Positions 1 through 5,389 of a stretch of 11,985 nucleotides of DNA are shown here, piece by piece. This DNA comes from JBMYQA01 sp049600855. Lineage in GTDB: Bacteria; Bacteroidota; Bacteroidia; Cytophagales; Flammeovirgaceae. The notes under the pieces were generated by a model. It made no database searches, was not told where the DNA came from, and saw nothing but the letters and a program-made list of their open reading frames with translations. The position numbers were made by a program, and so were the translations under genes. The stretch is from positions 1 to 11,985 of the forward strand of contig JBMYQA010000186.1 of assembly GCA_049600855.1 (NCBI GenBank), read 5' to 3'. Each line of letters starts with the position of its first letter. Position 1 is the stretch's first letter.

Positions 1-204
1 TCTTCAGATTTACGCTTATAGCAAAGTGTTAAATTACTTCGTTTACAGTGTACTACTGTACAAAACTAAAAAAGTAAATCGCGCAAGTCTCCAGACTTAT
101 GTGAAACCGATGATAAAACGGTTTTAGGGTAGAGTCTCTGACTCGGTGTATTTCCTAAAATCTAGTAAATATGTGAATCAATAGTACGATTCTAAGACTT
201 ACTA

Positions 205-224
205 CTCGCACCCGAGCTTGCGAG
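205..224. terminator. GC-rich hairpin ahead of hsdM, possible terminator of an upstream gene or leader hairpin
   Basis: CTCGCA (205-210) and TGCGAG (219-224) form a 6-bp stem with an 8-nt loop. It is the most GC-rich element of this AT-rich gap. No T-run follows it on the + strand, so a classical intrinsic terminator is doubtful. It may instead be a structured part of the hsdM leader. Confidence 0.2.
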
Positions 225-245
225 GGAACTAATAAGATAATTCGG
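218..245 (+). promoter_or_regulatory. Weak candidate hsdM promoter
   Basis: A TTG at 218-220 lies 17 nt before TAATTCGG at 238-245, which matches 6 of 8 positions of the Bacteroidota -7 box TAnnTTTG. The spacing is slightly short and the box imperfect. The -33 part falls inside the hairpin at 205-224. It is offered only because the restriction operon needs a promoter somewhere in this gap; another site, or one upstream of the window, is equally possible. Confidence 0.15.
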
Positions 246-268
246 TAAATTAAACTGAAAATAACTAC

Positions 269-1837
269 ATGTCAGAAGATCAAAAACGCGTACTCGAACG
301 GGAACTTTGGAATATCGCCGATACACTGCGGGGAAAGATGAATGCAGATGAGTTTCGGGATTATATTTTGGGGTTCATTTTTTATAAATACCTCTCGGAA
401 AAACAATACCTCTATGCCAATAAGCTGTTGGAGGGAGAAGAGGTAACGGATTACCTCCACGTAACCGACCCAGAACTATTACAAGCGATCCAAGAAGAAT
501 CTTTGTTGAAGTTGGGCTACCACCTTGCGCCTCACGAATTGTTTGCCGCCATTGCCGCAAAAGGAAATGAAAAAGTGGAAGGGGAAAGCAATCACATCAT
601 TGATGATTTGCAGCAGATTCTCAACAATATTGAGCAAAGCACCATGGGAACGGAGAGTGAAGAGGATTTTCACGATCTGTTTGAAGACTTGGATTTGAAC
701 TCGACCAAGTTGGGGCGAACGGTGAGTGGCAGAAATGAAATCATTGCAAAAGTATTGGCGCACCTCAATAAAATTGACTTCAAACTGGAAGATACGGAGG
801 CAGACGTGTTGGGCGATGCCTATGAATACTTGATTGGACAATTTGCCGCAGGAGCAGGCAAGAAAGCTGGGGAGTTTTATACACCGCAACAGGTTTCTAG
901 CATTCTGGCAAAAATTGTCACCACGGATAAAAGCAAATTAAAATCGGTATACGACCCCACATGCGGCTCGGGTTCCTTGTTATTGCGCGTGGCAAAAGAA
1001 GCGGAAGTAAGTGAGTTTTTTGGGCAAGAAATGAACCGAACCACCTACAACTTGGCTCGGATGAATATGATTTTGCACGATGTACACTTTCGCAATTTTG
1101 ACATCAAACAAGAAGATACGCTCGAATACCCCCAACACCTAGACGAGCGATTTGAGGCCATTGTAGCCAATCCGCCTTTTTCTGCGAAGTGGAAAGGGAA
1201 AAATAACGCCTTGTTTGAAAATGATGACCGTTTTAGCCAATATGGAAAACTCGCCCCAAGCAGCAAGGCCGATTTCGCTTTTGTGCAACACATGATTTAT
1301 CAGTTGGCAGATAATGGCACCATGGCTTGTGTGCTGCCCCATGGTGTGTTGTTCAGAGGTGCCGCAGAAGGAACGATTCGGGAATATTTGATTCAAGAGT
1401 TGAACTATTTGGATGCGGTTATCGGACTTCCTGCCAATATTTTTTACGGCACGTCTATTCCGACCTGTATTTTAGTCATCAAAAAATGCCGCACAGCAGA
1501 TGATACTATTTTGTTTATTGATGCAAGTGGTGAAGGTCATTATGAGAAAAACAAGAACCAAAACAGGTTACGCCCATCGGATATTGAGGAAATTGTAGAA
1601 ACCTACCGCCAGCGAGAAACGAAAGACAAATACAGCTATGTAGCCACGTTGGATGAAGTAGCCGAAAACGACTACAACCTCAACATCCCGCGCTATGTAG
1701 ATACTTTTGAAGAAGAAGAGCCGGTTGATTTACAAGCTGTAGCAGATGAGTTACGAACTATTGATACAGCAATGAAGGAAACAGACCAAGTGATTGCTGA
1801 TTTTTGTGCCCAATTGAATATTTCAACCCCTTTTTAG
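269..1837 (+). CDS. hsdM: Type I restriction-modification system, DNA adenine methyltransferase subunit HsdM
   Basis: The 522-aa product is the modification subunit. With HsdS it transfers a methyl group from S-adenosylmethionine to N6 of adenine in the recognition sequence, protecting host DNA, and it also joins HsdR in the restriction complex. Visible features: an N-terminal HsdM_N helical domain beginning around residue 10 (ELWNIADTLRGKM, then YILGFIFYKYLSEK); the family motif GEFYTP at 201-206; the SAM-binding motif DPTCGSG at 229-235; and the N6-adenine catalytic motif NPPF at 301-304. Length and N-terminal style fit the type IC (EcoR124-like) group, whose HsdM is about 520 aa. Both catalytic motifs are intact, so the enzyme should be active. 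hsdS follows after 3 nt, implying co-transcription and probable translational coupling. No Shine-Dalgarno sequence is seen before the ATG, as is normal in Bacteroidota. Confidence 0.97.
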   Translation: MSEDQKRVLERELWNIADTLRGKMNADEFRDYILGFIFYKYLSEKQYLYANKLLEGEEVTDYLHVTDPELLQAIQEESLLKLGYHLAPHELFAAIAAKGNEKVEGESNHIIDDLQQILNNIEQSTMGTESEEDFHDLFEDLDLNSTKLGRTVSGRNEIIAKVLAHLNKIDFKLEDTEADVLGDAYEYLIGQFAAGAGKKAGEFYTPQQVSSILAKIVTTDKSKLKSVYDPTCGSGSLLLRVAKEAEVSEFFGQEMNRTTYNLARMNMILHDVHFRNFDIKQEDTLEYPQHLDERFEAIVANPPFSAKWKGKNNALFENDDRFSQYGKLAPSSKADFAFVQHMIYQLADNGTMACVLPHGVLFRGAAEGTIREYLIQELNYLDAVIGLPANIFYGTSIPTCILVIKKCRTADDTILFIDASGEGHYEKNKNQNRLRPSDIEEIVETYRQRETKDKYSYVATLDEVAENDYNLNIPRYVDTFEEEEPVDLQAVADELRTIDTAMKETDQVIADFCAQLNISTPF

Positions 1838-1840
1838 CGT

Positions 1841-2977
1841 ATGGAGAAGAGAGACGAAAATGTACCAAAGTTGCGGTTTCCTGAGTTTGGGCAAAACTGG
1901 AGTGAGCAAAAGATTAAAACCTCATATATGCTTGTTTCTGGTCAACATTTAAATCCTGATGAATATTCCAAAGTAATTCGAAATACAACACCATACTTTA
2001 CAGGACCATCAGATTTCACCAATGATGAAAATAAAGTTAATAAATGGTCTTTGAAAGAAGGTAAAATGGCCTCTAAAGGAGATTTGTTAATTACTGTAAA
2101 AGGAAATGGTGTAGGAACTATGATGTTACTAAATTTAACAAAAATAGTTATGGGAAGGCAGTTGATGGCATTAACCTCTCAAGTTGCATCTACTACATTA
2201 TTATTTCATTATTTACAATTACGGAAAGAATATTTTGAAAAGTTAGCTGCTGGTAATATGATACCAGGATTATCAAGAAAAGACATACAAGAAACTAAAA
2301 TTAAGCTTCCTACTCTCCCAGAACAACAAAAAATCGCCAACTTCCTCACCGCAGTAGATCAAAAAATTGAGCAACTGAGTAAAAAAGTGGATTTGCTGAA
2401 ACAATACAAAAAAGGAGTGATGCAGCAAATCTTCAATCAAGAAATTCGATTCAAAGCAGATGATGGGAGTGATTTTCCTGAGTGGGAAGAGAAGAGGTTG
2501 GAGGATTATACAAAAAAAATCTCTTCAGGGAAAACTAAACCTAGTGATACTGGCAATTTTCATGTTTTTGGTTCTCGAGGTATTATTGGAAGCGCTGAGA
2601 AATATACACATTCAGGCGAATTCTTGTTAGTCGCCAGAGTTGGTGCTAACGCAGGTTTTTTACGAAAAGTCAAAGGAAGTTTTTGTGTCACTGACAACAC
2701 ATTAGTTATTGACATTAAAAAGAATATTAGCAATATTAAGTTTATATATTATTCGATGGATCATTATAATTTAAATCAATTGGTATTTGGTTCAGGGCAA
2801 CCATTAATAACAAGCAAACAGCTTAAATCCATATTACTCAAAATGCCATCTCTTCCCGAACAACAAAAAATCGCATCATTCCTCACTACTATCGACCAAA
2901 AGATAACACAAGTCACTACGCAACTCGAAAAAACGAAGGCATTCAAGAAAGGCCTGTTGCAGCAGATGTTTGTTTAA
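1841..2977 (+). CDS. hsdS: Type I restriction-modification system, DNA specificity subunit HsdS
   Basis: The 378-aa product determines the bipartite DNA target of the type I complex. It has the standard duplicated layout: target-recognition domain 1 at about residues 15-155, a central conserved helical region at about 156-205 (LPTLPEQQKIANFL, then DQKIEQLSKKVDLLKQYKKG), target-recognition domain 2 at about 213-335 (opening with DFPEWEEKRL), and a C-terminal conserved region at about 336-378 (LPSLPEQQKIASFL-like, ending KKGLLQQMF). The two conserved regions act as the spacer coiled coils that set the distance between half-sites and bind HsdM. Both recognition domains look complete, so the target should be an asymmetric bipartite site that cannot be read from the sequence. 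The recognition domains look more AT-rich than hsdM, as expected for domains exchanged by recombination. The stop codon overlaps the left arm of the repeat that follows. Confidence 0.96.
   Translation: MEKRDENVPKLRFPEFGQNWSEQKIKTSYMLVSGQHLNPDEYSKVIRNTTPYFTGPSDFTNDENKVNKWSLKEGKMASKGDLLITVKGNGVGTMMLLNLTKIVMGRQLMALTSQVASTTLLFHYLQLRKEYFEKLAAGNMIPGLSRKDIQETKIKLPTLPEQQKIANFLTAVDQKIEQLSKKVDLLKQYKKGVMQQIFNQEIRFKADDGSDFPEWEEKRLEDYTKKISSGKTKPSDTGNFHVFGSRGIIGSAEKYTHSGEFLLVARVGANAGFLRKVKGSFCVTDNTLVIDIKKNISNIKFIYYSMDHYNLNQLVFGSGQPLITSKQLKSILLKMPSLPEQQKIASFLTTIDQKITQVTTQLEKTKAFKKGLLQQMFV
2321..2337 (+). repeat. Direct repeat in hsdS central conserved region (copy 1)
   Basis: The 17-mer gaacaacaaaaaatcgc here recurs exactly at 2858-2874. 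It encodes the EQQKIA of the conserved regions, and similarity continues downstream (ttcctcac then gat/gac-caaaa). Repeats placed at the ends of recognition domains are known substrates for domain shuffling in type I HsdS genes. Confidence 0.7.
2858..2874 (+). repeat. Direct repeat in hsdS C-terminal conserved region (copy 2)
   Basis: This is an exact copy of the 17-mer at 2321-2337, 537 bp downstream. Recombination between the two copies would remove target-recognition domain 2 in frame, because 537 is a multiple of three. Confidence 0.7.
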
Positions 2978-3128
2978 CTATGATTTTGGTTGATTGTGTG
3001 ATAGACTTTGATTTTTTGTTAGATTAGATAGATTAAGTGCTTAGTAATCATAGTCAATCACAAAATCAGCTTAAATCATAGTTTAAACAATGGATGTGAT
3101 ATTCACAAAATCAATCAAAATCATAGTT
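2976..3128. repeat. Three-copy imperfect inverted/direct repeat element between hsdS and the GxxExxY gene
   Basis: This element fills nearly the whole gap. The left arm (2976-3002, starting in the hsdS stop codon) is the reverse complement of the right arm (3102-3128) at 24 of 27 positions; one of the three differences would be a G-U pair in RNA. A middle copy (3058-3083) matches the right arm (3103-3128) directly at 22 of 26 positions. The left arm extended to 2978-3015 is complementary to 3044-3081 at 30 of 38 positions. The left arm can therefore pair with the middle or the right copy but not both. The right arm ends 4 nt before the GxxExxY start codon, so left-right pairing in mRNA would crowd the translation start. 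The repeat unit is built around ATGATTT and GATTGATT runs. I infer either an RNA structure or a small repeat element tied to the next gene. Confidence 0.8.
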
Positions 3129-3132
3129 AAAG

Positions 3133-3528
3133 ATGGTAAAGAAAGAATACCCTGATTCTGCACTAACAGGAAAAATAATAGGAGCTGCAATGGAAGTTCA
3201 TCGGCATTTAGGCAATGGATTTCAAGAAGTGATTTATCAGCGTGCATTAGCCATTGAACTAGATTTACAAGGTTTAGCTTTTGAGCGAGAGAAAGAGATG
3301 GAATTATCGTACAAAGATCATCACATAGGTAAGCGAAGAGTAGATTTCTTTGTGGAGAATAAGATTATGGTCGAACTCAAAGCAGTAAAAGCATTAGAAG
3401 ATGTACATTTAGCCCAAGCCATTAACTACCTAGAAGCTTATGGTTTACCGATTGGGTTACTCATCAACTTTGGACAACGCAGTTTACAATTTAAACGAGT
3501 AATGAAGCCAAAAGGAAATAAGTCATAG
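3133..3528 (+). CDS. GxxExxY family protein (PD-(D/E)xK nuclease-like fold)
   Basis: The 131-aa protein carries the family signature GFQEVIY at residues 29-35, within the usual N-terminal helix (IIGAAMEVHRHLGNGF). A nuclease-like core follows: D71 in RRVDFFVENK, then E81-x-K83 in VELKAVKAL, and a helix with Q95 and Y99 (QAINYLEAYG). This D...ExK pattern matches PD-(D/E)xK nucleases, to which the family is structurally related; its biological role is not established as far as I know. It is full length for the family (about 120-130 aa). It lies 155 bp after hsdS, directly behind an inverted-repeat element, and 49 bp ahead of the ATPase gene. Whether it belongs functionally to the restriction locus or is a passenger linked to the repeat cannot be told. 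The start is fixed by the ATG just after the right repeat arm. Confidence 0.9.
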   Translation: MVKKEYPDSALTGKIIGAAMEVHRHLGNGFQEVIYQRALAIELDLQGLAFEREKEMELSYKDHHIGKRRVDFFVENKIMVELKAVKALEDVHLAQAINYLEAYGLPIGLLINFGQRSLQFKRVMKPKGNKS

Positions 3529-3547
3529 CGTTTTTCCAATAAAACTG

Positions 3548-3555
3548 TATCTTTA
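3548..3555 (+). promoter_or_regulatory. Candidate -7 box upstream of the ATPase-TOPRIM pair
   Basis: TATCTTTA matches 7 of 8 positions of the Bacteroidota -7 consensus TAnnTTTG and lies 23 nt before the ATPase start. No clear TTG is found about 20 nt upstream; only a T-run at 3531-3535 is present. It could give the ATPase-TOPRIM pair its own expression, separate from hsdMS. Confidence 0.25.
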
Positions 3556-3577
3556 GTTAACCATTTTTAATTCAGCT

Positions 3578-4693
3578 ATGCCCATAGATAGTCTCTATAT
3601 TAACAACTTCAAGTCAATCCGCGATTCAGGAGAAATCAAAATTCGACCACTCAATGTATTGGTTGGTTCGAATGGTGCTGGTAAATCGAATTTTATTAGT
3701 TTCTTCAAATTGCTTCATAGCATTGTTATAAATCGTTTGCCCAACTACATCGCAGAAAGTGGTTATGCAGACCGCATCCTTCATTTCGGACGGAAACAAT
3801 CCAAAGAACTATCAGGTGGTATAATCTTTCGGGAAAATAGGAAAAAACCACCATCTAACCGCTATGACTTTGTGTTAATGCCTGATCAGAATAACAGCTT
3901 TTATTTTAGTGAAGAAAAAGGCGGTTACAATAATCATGTCAATATGCATTGGAAAAGACATCCTGACTGGGATTACATATATTTAGAATCAAGGTATCAC
4001 AAGAGTGATCTACCAAGACATGGTGCTTCTCGATTCTCTTATTTAAGAGATTATTTTGAAGAATTCCGTTTATTTCATTTTCATGATACGAGTAGCTCTG
4101 CGCCACTCAAACAACCTGCGAAATTACGTGACAATGCCTATCTGAAAGAAGATGGAAGTAATTTGGCTGCTTTTTTATACCGTATTCAAGAACAACACCC
4201 ATCTAATTTTCGATTGATTGAGTACGCTGTGAGTTCTATCGCACCTTTCTTTGAACGATTTGATTTGCAACCAGACAATCTCAATCCAGAAATGATTTTT
4301 CTCAAATGGCTAGAGAAAAATTCCGATGAGTATTTTGATGCAAATAGTTTATCAGATGGTTCTATTCGATTCATTGCATTAGCGACATTGTTACTGCAAC
4401 CAGAACCTCCGAAAACGATCATTATAGATGAGCCTGAATTGGGCTTACATCCATCTGCCATTCATCAGTTAGCAGCACTCATTCAATCTGCCTCTGTAAA
4501 TTCTCAAATTATCATTGCTACCCAATCGACTACACTACTAGATCAGTTTTCTGTAGAAGATATTATTGTAGTAGATCGAGAAGACAATCAATCTACTTTC
4601 AAGCGATTGAACGAAGCAGATTTTTCGAACTGGTTGGAGGATTATTCAATGGGAGAGTTATGGGGTAAAAATGTAATCGGAGGTACGCCATGA
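3578..4693 (+). CDS. AAA family (ABC-type, AAA15-like) ATPase, probable defence-system sensor
   Basis: The 371-aa protein has a complete ABC-type ATPase core: the N-terminal strand LYINNFKSI, the Walker A motif GSNGAGKS at 30-37, a signature-like LSDGSIRF at 258-265, Walker B with the catalytic glutamate in IIIDEPELGLHP at 281-292 (D284, E285), and the switch region ATQS at 314-317. The middle (about 60-250) holds a helical insertion, as in OLD- and RecF-like defence ATPases. The C-terminal tail GELWGKNVIGG (359-369) is typical of ATPases paired with DUF4276 proteins. Its last bases overlap the next gene (ATGA at 4690-4693), so the two are translationally coupled and likely form one complex. 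By analogy to PARIS and OLD-type pairs, the ATPase would sense invasion and control the TOPRIM partner; this role is inferred. The gene looks more AT-rich than hsdM and hsdR. Confidence 0.93.
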   Translation: MPIDSLYINNFKSIRDSGEIKIRPLNVLVGSNGAGKSNFISFFKLLHSIVINRLPNYIAESGYADRILHFGRKQSKELSGGIIFRENRKKPPSNRYDFVLMPDQNNSFYFSEEKGGYNNHVNMHWKRHPDWDYIYLESRYHKSDLPRHGASRFSYLRDYFEEFRLFHFHDTSSSAPLKQPAKLRDNAYLKEDGSNLAAFLYRIQEQHPSNFRLIEYAVSSIAPFFERFDLQPDNLNPEMIFLKWLEKNSDEYFDANSLSDGSIRFIALATLLLQPEPPKTIIIDEPELGLHPSAIHQLAALIQSASVNSQIIIATQSTTLLDQFSVEDIIVVDREDNQSTFKRLNEADFSNWLEDYSMGELWGKNVIGGTP

Positions 4694-5352
4694 AAGCACT
4701 AAGTATTATTGTAGAAGGGAAAACGGAGATGAAGTTCGTGAAAGATCACCTTACTCCTTATTTCGCTCAGTATCATCAAATCTATGACGTTCGCCCCATC
4801 ACACTCGAAACCAGTGTAGGACATAAAGGTGGTGATCTTCGCTATAAACGTTACAAATCAAATCTCAAAAAACTATTAGCTGGTTCAGGTGATTTTATAG
4901 TAAGTTCTCTTATTGATTTTTATAAACTCCATGAAGATTTTCCTGAGTATGAACAAGCGAAAAAAATTCCAGATGTTGAAGAGCGAGTCAGTTACTTAGA
5001 ACAAGCTTGTATAAATGATATTGCAGATCATCGATTCATTCCATACATCCAACTACATGAGTTTGAAGCATTGGTATTTACAAACGCAAAAGGATTTGCT
5101 GATATTACAATGTCTGAACACAGTAGAAATAAAATCGAAAAAATCATTCAAAAATACGATAATCCAGAACTTATTAATGATGGAGCGACAACTGCTCCTT
5201 CCAAACGGTTGAAGCGATTAATACCAATTTACCAAAAACCATTTCATGGAAATCTGATTATCCAGAATAATGGAGGAATAAAAACAATCAAAGAAAAATG
5301 TCCTCGCTTCAACGTGTGGATAGATACATTAGTAACACGATTAAAAACATAA
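4690..5352 (+). CDS. DUF4276 family protein (TOPRIM-like putative effector)
   Basis: The 220-aa protein starts with a TOPRIM-like strand and acidic residue, LSIIVEGKTE (E9), followed by an acidic strand end in VSSLIDFYKL (D76) and the DUF4276 hallmark FIPYIQLHEFEALVF at 116-130 (E124, E126). A second family block, NPELINDGATTAPSKRL, is at 158-174. In TOPRIM proteins such acidic residues hold metal for nucleic-acid cleavage, so this protein is probably the nuclease half of the ATPase pair. It overlaps the ATPase gene by 4 bp and is 37 bp from hsdR. Members are repeatedly seen next to AAA15-type ATPases in defence islands; the substrate of this one is unknown. It appears complete. Confidence 0.9.
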   Translation: MKALSIIVEGKTEMKFVKDHLTPYFAQYHQIYDVRPITLETSVGHKGGDLRYKRYKSNLKKLLAGSGDFIVSSLIDFYKLHEDFPEYEQAKKIPDVEERVSYLEQACINDIADHRFIPYIQLHEFEALVFTNAKGFADITMSEHSRNKIEKIIQKYDNPELINDGATTAPSKRLKRLIPIYQKPFHGNLIIQNNGGIKTIKEKCPRFNVWIDTLVTRLKT

Positions 5353-5389
5353 AATAAAATCATACCAATAACTCAAAAGCATCCAACTA

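Larger units (their letters stand above)
1..268. other. Intergenic region rich in short inverted repeats upstream of hsdM
   Basis: No credible coding region is seen here. Several short perfect inverted repeats are visible: GATTTAC 7-13 with GTAAATC 74-80; TACAGT 44-49 with ACTGTA 55-60; AAGTCT 85-90 with AGACTT 93-98; AAACCG 104-109 with CGGTTT 119-124; TTTTAGG 122-128 with CCTAAAA 154-160, enclosing GAGTC 132-136 with GACTC 140-144; and CTCGCA 205-210 with TGCGAG 219-224. Some arms overlap, so not all can form together. The stretch could hold a leader or terminator of an upstream gene, or a structured RNA. I compared it mentally with tRNA and tmRNA and found no match. AT-rich sequence gives short repeats by chance, so this is a description of structure and not a claim of an RNA gene. 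Confidence 0.35.

Noticed and set aside
1..268. A tmRNA or tRNA fragment suggested by the many stems and a tacgct-like stretch near position 11
   Set aside because: There is no T-arm GTTCGA-type sequence, no CCA end and no recognisable tag-peptide reading frame.
479..889. A 136-codon minus-strand open frame inside hsdM
   Set aside because: It lies wholly within a well-supported methyltransferase gene and has no family resemblance, so it is a coding shadow.
2976..3128. A CRISPR array reading of the three related repeats
   Set aside because: The copies are imperfect, face both directions and lack regular unique spacers; no cas gene is present.
3133..5352. Transposon explanation for the insert between hsdS and hsdR
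   Set aside because: There is no transposase, integrase or target-site duplication that I can identify at its borders. The inverted repeat lies only on the left side and not at both ends.
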